From: Candidatus Phaeomarinibacter sp.
GTDB lineage: Bacteria; Pseudomonadota; Alphaproteobacteria; CGMCC-115125
DNA length: 6,323 bases
Direction: 5' to 3'
Assembly (NCBI GenBank): GCA_028279995.1
Contig: JANQMQ010000086.1
Span: 1 to 6,323, forward strand
The position numbers were made by a program, and so were the translations under genes. Positions 1 through 5,317 of the stretch are shown piece by piece; position 1 is the stretch's first letter; each line of letters starts with the position of its first letter. The notes beneath the pieces are model-generated. The model was not told the DNA's origin and ran no database searches. It worked only from the letters and a program-made list of their open reading frames with translations.

Positions 1-211
1 CAACAATTGCCATGACGCGGACCAGGTTTCTGCTGGCCGCGCGGCGCAGGAATCCAGAGATCATGTCGCCCTCAGATGCGGTGAAGTCGTCAGGCTGCAC
101 ATTGTCAAGCAGCCGGACGGCGGCGAACGCATCCCGTAGCGGTTCCTCTATGTCCAGAAGCTTTGCCAATGCTGATTGTTCCTGCGGATCAGGTGTATCT
201 CCGGGCGCCAA
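1..211 (-). CDS. Hypothetical protein, N-terminal part, runs off the left edge
   Basis: I do not recognise this protein. The minus strand is open from the window edge and reads as ordinary protein: after an acidic, Pro-rich start (LAPGDTPDPQEQ) comes an amphipathic helical stretch (ALAKLLDIEEPLRDAFAAVR), then a region ending SGFLRRAASRNLVRVMAIV. It is charged, has no signal peptide, and looks cytoplasmic. I chose the TTG at 211 because GGAG lies 7 bases upstream of it. In-frame GTG codons at 226 and 256 are alternatives without a visible ribosome site; the frame is closed by a TGA further upstream. The 18-bp promoter/operator candidate at 305-322 points towards this gene, and the same element precedes the minus-strand operon starting at 5277, so the two may be co-regulated. 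The remainder of the gene is outside the window. That it is coding is fairly sure; its function is unknown. Confidence 0.6.
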   Translation of the reverse strand, partial: MAPGDTPDPQEQSALAKLLDIEEPLRDAFAAVRLLDNVQPDDFTASEGDMISGFLRRAASRNLVRVMAIV

Positions 212-304
212 TGTCTCACTCCGCACTTGGTAACGGGCTGCGCAATATCCCGTCACAGGTGTTGCCGGTTGAGTTCACTTGTACAGCGGCAGCATTAGAT
301 GCGT

Positions 305-322
305 AAAGGATTATATTCCTAT
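305..322 (-). promoter_or_regulatory. Shared promoter/operator element, left copy
   Basis: Read on the minus strand this is ATAGGAATATAATCCTTT. It matches 17 of 18 bases of the element at 5318-5335, in the same orientation. It contains a perfect -10-like TATAAT and an imperfect AGGAATA/TATTCCT dyad, so it could be a core promoter overlapped by a repressor site. It lies 94 bases from the preferred TTG start at 211, or 49 bases from the GTG at 256. No convincing -35 box is visible. I infer it from similarity between the two copies; I do not know the regulator. Confidence 0.5.
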
Positions 323-339
323 TTCCTACTTCCTGCTTG

Positions 340-498
340 CTCTGGCCGGACGATCGATCGCTGTCCGATGCCGGCTATTACGCCATCACGGAGGTGTTGC
401 TATCCAAGAAGCGCGACCGGGTGCAGATCCACGACAAGGTTTTTGTGCCGCTGACCGAAACCATTGCCCTGGACGAAGCCAGGGCGGTGCTTGCATGA
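340..498 (+). pseudogene. C-terminal remnant of an unknown protein
   Basis: From about 340 to the TGA at 496-498 the plus strand reads like the end of a real protein. The clear part is 45 codons from CTG 361, including SDAGYYAITEV, KKRDRVQIHDKVFVP and ALDEARAVLA, with GC-biased third positions. The frame is closed at TAA 304-306. Between there and about 340 the translation is unconvincing (Phe, Ile and Leu rich), and it overlaps the regulatory element serving the opposite strand. No start codon with a ribosome site is present. I therefore read it as a gene that has lost its 5' part by rearrangement, with the breakpoint somewhere around 323-345. Its stop overlaps the next ATG as ATGA, which suggests an original operon. 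The family is not recognised. Confidence 0.45.
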
Positions 499-695
499 GT
501 CCGCTTTCAACACCGGACCCCGAGGACGACTGACCAAAGACGCCGGGAAAAATGGCGTTACAGATGCGCCCCGTCATGGAAATGTTCGCCCGCCATGCCA
601 AGGGCCTGGGCATGCCCACAACCGCTGAAATGCTGTTGCACGTCGCCAAGGCAGCGGAAGAAGAGGCGCGGCCCGATCGGTCGAGGCAGTCTTGA
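495..695 (+). pseudogene. Small ORF interrupted by an in-frame TGA (12 + 47 codons)
   Basis: The ATG at 495 overlaps the preceding stop (ATGA) and encodes MSPLSTPDPEDD before TGA at 531-533. The same frame stays open afterwards, has an ATG at 552, and runs to TGA 693-695. The downstream part is 47 residues with natural composition: MALQMRPVMEMFARHAKG, then GMPTTAEMLLHVAKAAEEEARP and a basic end. It is a Met- and Ala-rich helical peptide. A weak GGGAAAA precedes ATG 552. Either a nonsense mutation has split a 66-residue protein that followed the truncated gene, or 552-695 is a small gene of its own that re-initiates after a leader peptide. Given the decayed upstream neighbour I favour a pseudogene. 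Function unknown. Confidence 0.4.
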
Positions 696-776
696 TCATT
701 AAGCGCGTTATTGTTGTAGCAGACCGGCATTTGCGCCAGTCTTTGATCAAGATAGAGGGAACAAGAGCTGGCAGCT

Positions 777-2684
777 ATGTCGGGATTTGGCGCGTTATGG
801 GCACAAATGGCGATTGCGTTAGTAGTCGCTGGGGCCGTCTATGCCGGACTCAAGAGATTCGAGGGAGATAACCTATCACCGGACAAACGTGATGCATTGT
901 CCAAATGGCTCAAGGGACTCACTGTCGACACTTGGACGCGCCAATATGGTGTCTTCTTCGATACTCTCTTTGGTGAGGACCATTTCAGCTGGCGCTGTTT
1001 TCGCCGATCAGCGTATGCGTCGCTGATCTCGGTCTTCTTACTTTACATCACCTTTGGCCCGGTTCTGGGTCTGATGCAGACACGTGTTGATGACGACCTG
1101 AGCATCGTTCAGCTGGTCTTGCTGGGCGTGGTGATCAACATCATTCCAGACTACCTCTCGCTACTTGAGACCCGATGGGTGATCCGCTACCTGGAGCGAA
1201 GTCAAGGGTTTGTAATCCAGCTACCAGTCATGCTGATTGATTTGGTGGTAACTGCGATAATCATCTGGGTTGGCATCGGCCTGTTCCAGTGGGCGCGTGG
1301 TGAAGACCCGGTATCGCTCGTCGAGATGGTAGCAGCCTACAGCGTCTTTTCCGTCTTCTTCTTCTCAACATTCCTGACTTCCGCCTGGGCTTGGGTATTT
1401 GCTCTGTCCACATGGATGGTGCGCCTTTTCGTTCAAGGACAGGTCCGAGACTATCTGAACATCGACAAAAAGCCTTTGACGCAGGTAGGCCTGTTTGCAG
1501 CAGTGACTGTATTCTTCGGCGCCCTTGCCGGCATCCAGTTCGCTGCGGACTCGACCGAGACAGAGGTTTCAGATTTCGATCACTTTCTGTGCGACACATT
1601 CTCAGCTGAAGTCTGTCCCCATCTGATACGCATTGCACCTGATGAAGAGAAGCAAGTCTTTGTCAAAAAGGCCTGCAATGCCGGAGTGTCGGAACAGTGC
1701 GTCGCGGCTGTGCTCGACTATTTCGACGGAGAAGAAATCGGTGCGATCGCTGCATGGCGTGAGCAATGCAGCCAGGGCGATGCAGATGCATGTTTCAGCC
1801 TTGGCTATGTCTACGACCAAGGTGAGGGTGTGGAGCGGGATGAGCGAGTTGCATCGGCGCTATACCGTGAGGCGTGTGAGGCGAGCAATGCAGGAGCGTG
1901 CGTGCTTGTTGGGCGCATGTACCGACGAGGTCGAGGAGTCGGTAAGGATGTATTTCAGGCAGTCGAGTTTGCCAATCGCGCCTGTGATATGGGCAGTATG
2001 CCAGGATGTGTCGATCTTGGAGCCATGTATGAGGAAGGTTTCGGCGGTCACGAAAGCAGTATCCGTGCGGATGCACTTTATCGTCTCGCCTGTACTTCAG
2101 GGTTTGCGCTAGGTTGCCACAACCTTGAAGTCATGTATCAGAAGGGTCGAGGGGTCATCCAAAGTGATGCTCAGGCAGTATTGCTTTATCAGCGTGCTTG
2201 CGATGACGGGCATGCGAATGCGTGCGCCAACCTCGGGCTCATGTACGAATATGGTCGTGGGGTCCCCAAAAATGCCGAACGCGCGAAGGCGCTGTTCCGC
2301 CAGGCCTGTGATGCGGACGAAACGGCGGGCTGTGTCAATCTGAACTCCATTTATGTGGAGGCTTTGGGCTTTGTCAAAGATAAGTCCGAAGCGGTGGCAC
2401 ACTACCGGCGATCCTGTGGTGCTGGCGATCCAGAAGGATGCTTCGCTCTTAGCGTGATGTTTGAGGATAACCAGACTGTCACGCAAGACGACGCCCGAGC
2501 GGAGATGCTCTACCGTCGTGCGTGCGCCCGTGGGTGGGCGGCGGGATGCAGCAATCTTGGGCTCATGTACGAATATGGCCGAGGCGTCGTTAAGAACGAC
2601 CAGCGCGCGGTCGATCGTTATCGCCAAGCCTGTAATGCGGGTAGCACAATTGCGTGCGATTTCGCTGAACAGCTAACTCAATAG
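777..2684 (+). CDS. Six-TM membrane protein with Hcp-like (cysteine-paired) Sel1 repeats
   Basis: This is a 635-residue fusion of a membrane domain and a repeat domain. Hydrophobic segments lie near residues 8-25, 79-99, 108-129, 144-171, 186-213 and 235-256. Loops at 26-75, 131-143 and 214-233 are the Lys/Arg-rich ones, so the positive-inside rule puts both ends outside the cytoplasm. From 272 on there are eleven CX7C cysteine pairs: 272/280, 300/308, 331/339, then 367, 403, 439, 475, 511, 547, 583 and 619, the last nine spaced exactly 36 residues. Repeats carry the Sel1 signature (ACxxG, GCxNLGxMYExGRGVxK, A-LYRxAC). This matches the Sel1/Hcp family, whose alpha/alpha repeats bind proteins and, in Helicobacter Hcp proteins, are locked by disulfides. 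Periplasmic placement here fits that. It is probably a periplasmic protein-interaction scaffold; its partner is unknown. The ATG at 777 lacks a good ribosome site. An in-frame CTG at 768 has GAGGG 8 bases upstream and could be the true start. Confidence 0.9.
   Translation: MSGFGALWAQMAIALVVAGAVYAGLKRFEGDNLSPDKRDALSKWLKGLTVDTWTRQYGVFFDTLFGEDHFSWRCFRRSAYASLISVFLLYITFGPVLGLMQTRVDDDLSIVQLVLLGVVINIIPDYLSLLETRWVIRYLERSQGFVIQLPVMLIDLVVTAIIIWVGIGLFQWARGEDPVSLVEMVAAYSVFSVFFFSTFLTSAWAWVFALSTWMVRLFVQGQVRDYLNIDKKPLTQVGLFAAVTVFFGALAGIQFAADSTETEVSDFDHFLCDTFSAEVCPHLIRIAPDEEKQVFVKKACNAGVSEQCVAAVLDYFDGEEIGAIAAWREQCSQGDADACFSLGYVYDQGEGVERDERVASALYREACEASNAGACVLVGRMYRRGRGVGKDVFQAVEFANRACDMGSMPGCVDLGAMYEEGFGGHESSIRADALYRLACTSGFALGCHNLEVMYQKGRGVIQSDAQAVLLYQRACDDGHANACANLGLMYEYGRGVPKNAERAKALFRQACDADETAGCVNLNSIYVEALGFVKDKSEAVAHYRRSCGAGDPEGCFALSVMFEDNQTVTQDDARAEMLYRRACARGWAAGCSNLGLMYEYGRGVVKNDQRAVDRYRQACNAGSTIACDFAEQLTQ
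1590..2657 (+). repeat. Sel1-like repeat array (36-codon period, paired Cys)
   Basis: The coding repeat unit is 108 bases. Nine units keep the period exactly from the Cys codon at 1767 onward, and two divergent units precede it (Cys codons at 1590 and 1674). Most units are well diverged at DNA level. However, the 20-base run GGGCTCATGTACGAATATGG occurs identically at 2235-2254 and 2559-2578, exactly three units (324 bases) apart, hinting at internal duplication or conversion between units. It is a protein repeat rather than a mobile or regulatory repeat. Confidence 0.85.
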
Positions 2685-2779
2685 ACCTGCCTCCACTGAA
2701 TCGACGCCAGTATCAGTTCTGCGTTCCTGCGCGGTACCTGTTCTGAAGGACAGCTTGTGACCGGCACCAGTGGGCAACC

Positions 2780-2811
2780 CTATTGACCTCAATAGTTGCT
2801 GTACCTCTTTT
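2780..2811 (+). promoter_or_regulatory. Candidate promoter with palindromic operator over the -35
   Basis: CTATTGA-CC-TCAATAG at 2780-2795 is a perfect 7+7 inverted repeat with a 2-base spacer. It covers a -35-like TTGACC (2783-2788). Seventeen bases on is TCTTTT (2806-2811), a poor -10. The position, 37 bases before the ATG at 2848 and after a gene end at 2684, suits an autoregulated promoter for the two small genes downstream. The palindrome is seen directly; the promoter assignment is weak. Confidence 0.35.
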
Positions 2812-2847
2812 CCACACACTTAATGCGTGTATTGGGGAGGGTCACCA

Positions 2848-3120
2848 ATGCCAAATAACAAGAACACTGAAGAACTGGTTTTGAGAGCTGCGATTTCACT
2901 GTGTGTTGAGGAGTTGGATCAACGGTCACCGGACTGGCGGGAAGGTCTGGCGGAGAAGGCCAGGTTCGCCGCTCATGACGGAGTGGCGCGTTTTGGCGAG
3001 ATTGAACGGGTCAATGATGAGAGTGAGATGGAGAAGATTGCGAAGATGATCCGCAATGTTCTCTATCGGGTAACCGGGCGGACAAATCTTGCAAAGGGGA
3101 CACCACCATGCATCCCATGA
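2848..3120 (+). CDS. Small helical protein of unknown function (90 aa), first of a pair
   Basis: I do not recognise a family. The protein is 90 residues, mostly predicted helix: an amphipathic segment near 8-25 (EELVLRAAISLCVEELD), a second near 29-53 (REGLAEKARFAAHDGVARF), and a charged third near 60-77 (ESEMEKIAKMIRNVLYRV), with a Pro-rich tail (GTPPCIP). It has no signal peptide or membrane segment, so it is probably cytoplasmic. The ATG at 2848 is preferred over the in-frame GTG at 2827 because GGGGAGG ends 7 bases before it. Its last 13 bases overlap the next gene, so the two are probably translated together. The palindrome at 2780-2795 may control both. Size, pairing and the putative operator are reminiscent of toxin-antitoxin or other small regulatory pairs, but no sequence motif supports that. 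Confidence 0.7.
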   Translation: MPNNKNTEELVLRAAISLCVEELDQRSPDWREGLAEKARFAAHDGVARFGEIERVNDESEMEKIAKMIRNVLYRVTGRTNLAKGTPPCIP

Positions 3121-3422
3121 AGGACGAAGATGCGGAGGCCATATCCACGGCGGCCGAAATTCTCCTGAGCCTTGCCTATATGCATCTCAGCGACGAGGGC
3201 AGGGCGACAATGGCGAATGAAGCGGCGCAGGCGCTGGCCTATCTCACAGATGGCCAGCCGTCTGCCGACGCTGTGCGACTTGGTATCTACACATGCCTGG
3301 AGACGCTGGATGCAAAGCGTGCCCGGCGCGATGAGCCGAATGCACCCACCAGGCCGGAACTCGCAGCAACACGCATGCGGGTCAACTTGGAAGGTGGCAG
3401 GCCGGGGAAGGTCTGTTCTTGA
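3108..3422 (+). CDS. Small helical protein of unknown function (104 aa), second of a pair
   Basis: No family recognised. The 104 residues begin with an acidic helix (DEDAEAISTAAEILLSLAYMHL, about 6-27), followed by an Ala-rich helix (about 30-46) and a third helix (about 53-71) ending in a basic run (AKRARRDEP). The last 30 residues are Pro-, Arg- and Gly-rich and probably disordered, ending KVCS. The start at 3108 has AAAGGGGA 7 bases upstream; the in-frame ATG at 3117 would form an ATGA junction with the preceding stop and is an alternative. It overlaps the preceding gene by 13 bases, indicating an operon. Both proteins of the pair are short, helical and of similar size, so a heteromer is conceivable. 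They share no clear alignment by eye. A different plus-strand frame is also open across this gene, but it has shadow-like composition. Confidence 0.65.
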   Translation: MHPMKDEDAEAISTAAEILLSLAYMHLSDEGRATMANEAAQALAYLTDGQPSADAVRLGIYTCLETLDAKRARRDEPNAPTRPELAATRMRVNLEGGRPGKVCS

Positions 3423-3470
3423 GAAACGCTCAATCGGGCGGTTTTCAAGATCAACCACAAATCAATTAAT

Positions 3471-3514
3471 GGTTGGGTATTGTAAGAAACCGGTTGTGTA
3501 CCCAATCGATCGAT
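3471..3514 (+). promoter_or_regulatory. Nested inverted repeats upstream of the metallopeptidase gene
   Basis: The 137-base gap before the ATG at 3560 holds three symmetric elements. GGTTGGGTA (3471-3479) pairs with TACCCAATC (3499-3507) around a 19-base loop, with one G:T pair. AACCGGTT (3488-3495) sits inside that loop, and ATCGATCGAT (3505-3514) overlaps the right arm. A run of T is absent, so it is not a typical intrinsic terminator. An operator region or an mRNA leader structure is more likely. I see no convincing promoter hexamers. Confidence 0.3.
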
Positions 3515-3559
3515 GTTTGACTTCTAATCGCTTGATGCGTGGGAGGGGAGGCATTGATC

Positions 3560-4147
3560 ATGGCAAGTCAATCTCGCAGAGAGTTTCTATTGTCTGGATG
3601 CGCAGCAGCATGCGCATGTGGAATACCTGCACAGGCGAACGCTCAGTTCTATCCTGTATTGTGCTCTTGGGCCGGGACAACGAGCATGGGTGCCGGTTTG
3701 GCGCCAGGCACACACGACGCTGTGGCGCTTGTTTCACAAATCATGAGTGCGATCGGCCTGAACATTCCCATGTCAGTCTATCGCGGGGGCGTGCCAAATG
3801 CGTCGGCAACAATCATCGGTGGTTATCCTGCCATTGTTTACAACGGCTTCTTTTTGAATGGCCTGTCCCCCTGCAACCAGTGGGCAGGTGTGACAGTTCT
3901 AGCTCATGAAGTTGGCCATCACGCCAATCGGGATACGAACTGGGCTGCTCAGTTTACGCATCCGTGGCAAAAGGAATTGGGTGCCGACTGGGTCTCTGGT
4001 CTTGCTATGCGACGACTTGGCCGCAGCTTGAATGAATCGCTGAGCGGGATTGCGTGTGGTATGGGCCCGTTCAGTCCAGGATCGCCATCTCACCCTAACA
4101 GTCAGCTCCGTCTTCAAGCGATCGAGCAGGGTTGGTATGCGGGCTAA
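3560..4147 (+). CDS. Exported zinc metallopeptidase, HEXXH type (Tat or lipoprotein signal)
   Basis: The 195-residue protein begins with SRREFLLSGC (5-14), which combines a twin-arginine motif with a lipobox (LSGC). A conventional signal peptidase site is also possible after ANA (26-28). A VTVLAHEVGHH segment (111-121) supplies the zinc-binding HEVGH (His116, Glu117, His120), and KELGADWVSGLAMRRLG (138-154) has the ExxAD arrangement, Glu139 being the likely third ligand. The C-terminal SHPNSQLRLQAIEQGW (177-192) resembles the THP-xxx-R-xxAI segment of M48-like and YpfJ-like zinc peptidases. It should therefore be a gluzincin peptidase folded in the cytoplasm before export and acting in the periplasm or at a membrane. 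Its substrate is unknown. The ATG at 3560 has GGGAGGGGAG 9 bases upstream, which makes the GTG at 3539 unlikely. The protein is short, with the catalytic domain essentially alone. The family subdivision is uncertain. Confidence 0.85.
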   Translation: MASQSRREFLLSGCAAACACGIPAQANAQFYPVLCSWAGTTSMGAGLAPGTHDAVALVSQIMSAIGLNIPMSVYRGGVPNASATIIGGYPAIVYNGFFLNGLSPCNQWAGVTVLAHEVGHHANRDTNWAAQFTHPWQKELGADWVSGLAMRRLGRSLNESLSGIACGMGPFSPGSPSHPNSQLRLQAIEQGWYAG

Positions 4148-4617
4148 TTGTTAGTTATCGCACACCAGTCTACCTGATCGCGGACGTACGTCCTGGCATA
4201 GCCTTCGGCAACCAGCACCTCGCCGACATCAATCCCGTTTGCATAGACAAATGCGAGAGTGCGCCGCTCATCCATGCCGCCTAACCAGTCTCGTTCCAAG
4301 GTGATTTCAGCGCCTGTCACGAGTTGTTTCAGGCGCTTCGTGGCGAGTTGCGCCAGCATCCGTTCAGCGACGCAATCTGCTTGGTTTCCTTCTTCCGGCG
4401 TATCGATGCCGAGAAGACGGACTTCCTCCTTACCAATGAAGAGTGTGTCTCCGTCCACGATCCGGACGTCAGAGGCATGAGCCCAGATTGGTGAGGTGAT
4501 GTAACCAATGCTGACCATCAGCAGGGCAATTCCGAAGATCCGATAATCAAGGCCGAAGTCGGGGTCACGGATGGTTTCTATCATCCGGGCCAATCTCTTG
4601 CGGATATGGTTGAGCAT
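4144..4617 (-). CDS. Staphylococcal-nuclease-like (SNase/thermonuclease) protein, membrane-anchored or secreted
   Basis: The 157-residue protein has a basic N-terminus (NHIRKRLARM), a hydrophobic segment about 26-46 ending AHA-S (possible signal peptidase site), then a compact SNase domain at about 49-146. The family's calcium and catalytic residues are all present: Asp57 in DGDTL, Arg67 and Asp72 in VRLLGIDTPE, Glu75, and Arg119 in ERRTLAFVYANG. These correspond to nuclease Asp21, Arg35, Asp40, Glu43 and Arg87. A calcium-dependent phosphodiesterase cutting DNA and RNA outside the cytoplasm is expected. The ATG at 4617 is chosen because GAGGGG lies 10 bases upstream. The first 53 bases overlap the end of the DUF2493 gene; Met12 (4584) is an alternative start outside much of that overlap. 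Cys82 and Cys152 could form a disulfide. Its stop overlaps that of the convergent metallopeptidase gene. The frame continues further upstream inside the DUF2493 gene, but that translation is not SNase-like. Confidence 0.9.
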   Translation of the reverse strand: MLNHIRKRLARMIETIRDPDFGLDYRIFGIALLMVSIGYITSPIWAHASDVRIVDGDTLFIGKEEVRLLGIDTPEEGNQADCVAERMLAQLATKRLKQLVTGAEITLERDWLGGMDERRTLAFVYANGIDVGEVLVAEGYARTYVRDQVDWCAITNN

Positions 4618-5002
4618 CGGAAACGAACCCCTCAGTCTTCTCCCACTTGCCATCTTGATGCAATTGCCAAACGAGTAAACCCCGCTCTTTGCATCGCTGC
4701 ACCATATCCGCTGTGCCTCTACCACCCGGAAAGGCGATAACCATATCCGGGCGCCCATCATCGAGCATGCGCTGGTGCAGATGAGGACCGGTGCTCCTCG
4801 CAAGCTTCTCGCGGTTCGCGGTCAGAACCAACTTCGGGATGTTACGGGCGTCGGCCCAGTCGGACGTTAGCTTGTCAGCACCGGGTCTGCCGCCAGAGAC
4901 CACCAATCTCACATTGAACCCCGTGCGGGCCCTGTCTAACACCTTGAAAGTGAGGTGCCTGTTGCGCCAATGACGGCCGCCGCAGACAAGCAGGACCGTC
5001 AT
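4565..5002 (-). CDS. DUF2493 family protein (YpsA-like SLOG, Rossmann-type nucleotide-binding)
   Basis: The 145 residues carry the DUF2493 pattern in order: CGGR at 7-10 after strand one, VVSGGRPGAD at 34-43, SDWADARNIP at 47-56, TGPHLHQRML at 71-80, and MVIAFPGGRGTADMV at 87-101. The Gly-rich loops are those of the SLOG superfamily (related to YpsA and lysine-decarboxylase-like/LOG proteins), which bind nucleotides or nucleotide-derived ligands. Members are common on alphaproteobacterial plasmids and conjugative elements, but their biochemical role is not settled; ligand sensing or processing in conflict systems has been proposed for SLOG families. About 25 C-terminal residues (from 120) look unstructured and overlap the SNase gene. 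The ATG forms an ATGA overlap with the stop of the preceding CxxC gene, indicating translational coupling. The protein should be cytoplasmic. Confidence 0.9.
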   Translation of the reverse strand: MTVLLVCGGRHWRNRHLTFKVLDRARTGFNVRLVVSGGRPGADKLTSDWADARNIPKLVLTANREKLARSTGPHLHQRMLDDGRPDMVIAFPGGRGTADMVQRCKERGLLVWQLHQDGKWEKTEGFVSDAQPYPQEIGPDDRNHP

Positions 5003-5277
5003 GCTCGCCCTACATTCAGGAGCCTTAGCATGGAGCGTGGAGTTGCATCCGAGAACTCGCCGAGCACCTGTTGCGTGGTAACAGGCTGCAACGCAATGGA
5101 TCCCCGCTCATGACAAACGGGACACATGACGTGCACTTCCATACGTCCATTCGCCATCTCCAGTGAGCCTCCTGCGATATCCAGAAGCCGCTCGCTTCCG
5201 CATCCGTCACAGGTGGTCTGAACCCACTGGCCTGTGCCTGGCACGCCGCCGATCATGATGGTGGTGCTCGCCTTCAT
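4999..5277 (-). CDS. Small zinc-ribbon-like protein with two CxxC motifs
   Basis: The 92-residue protein has CDGC at 23-26 and CPVC at 52-55, separated by about 25 residues containing short strands (RLLDIAGG, GRMEVHVM). That is the usual plan of a treble-clef or zinc-ribbon knuckle pair binding one zinc. The N-terminal 20 residues are Gly- and Thr-rich; the C-terminal 35 are probably helical (TPRSMLRLLNV). No specific family is assigned. It heads the operon and ends in an ATGA overlap with the DUF2493 gene, so a role with that protein is likely; nucleic-acid binding or a structural role is possible. The ATG at 5277 has no clear ribosome site. Met8 (5256), with a weak GGCGAG 10 bases upstream, is the alternative. 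The promoter/operator candidate at 5318-5335 lies 40 bases upstream of 5277. Confidence 0.75.
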   Translation of the reverse strand: MKASTTIMIGGVPGTGQWVQTTCDGCGSERLLDIAGGSLEMANGRMEVHVMCPVCHERGSIALQPVTTQQVLGEFSDATPRSMLRLLNVGRA

Positions 5278-5317
5278 AGGAGTGTCGCAACACGGCCCAC
5301 ATCTGGGTTGAGGACAA

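Noticed and set aside
12..233. A 73-codon plus-strand open frame at the left edge
   Set aside because: The product is a Ser/Arg-rich low-complexity peptide typical of antisense translation; the minus strand here reads as natural protein with a GGAG-TTG start.
386..730. A 114-codon minus-strand open frame
   Set aside because: Its composition is shadow-like, and the plus strand carries two segments with convincing protein composition and an ATGA junction.
2109..2627. A 172-codon minus-strand open frame
   Set aside because: It lies antisense to the Sel1 repeats and reflects their periodic codon pattern; the sense strand has overwhelming repeat and cysteine periodicity.
2738..2755. Hairpin CTGTTC-TGAA-GGACAG after the Sel1 gene as a terminator
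   Set aside because: The stem is six pairs with a G:T pair and is not followed by a T-run, so an intrinsic terminator is not supported.
3172..3909. A 245-codon plus-strand open frame spanning two genes and the gap between them
   Set aside because: It is rich in Arg, Cys, Trp and Met, as expected of a shadow frame, and it overlaps a clear HEXXH peptidase and a gene with a good ribosome site in other frames.
4618..4803. The 62-codon N-terminal extension of the SNase frame
   Set aside because: It lies wholly inside the DUF2493 gene, does not resemble SNase family N-termini, and a start with GAGGGG upstream exists at 4617.
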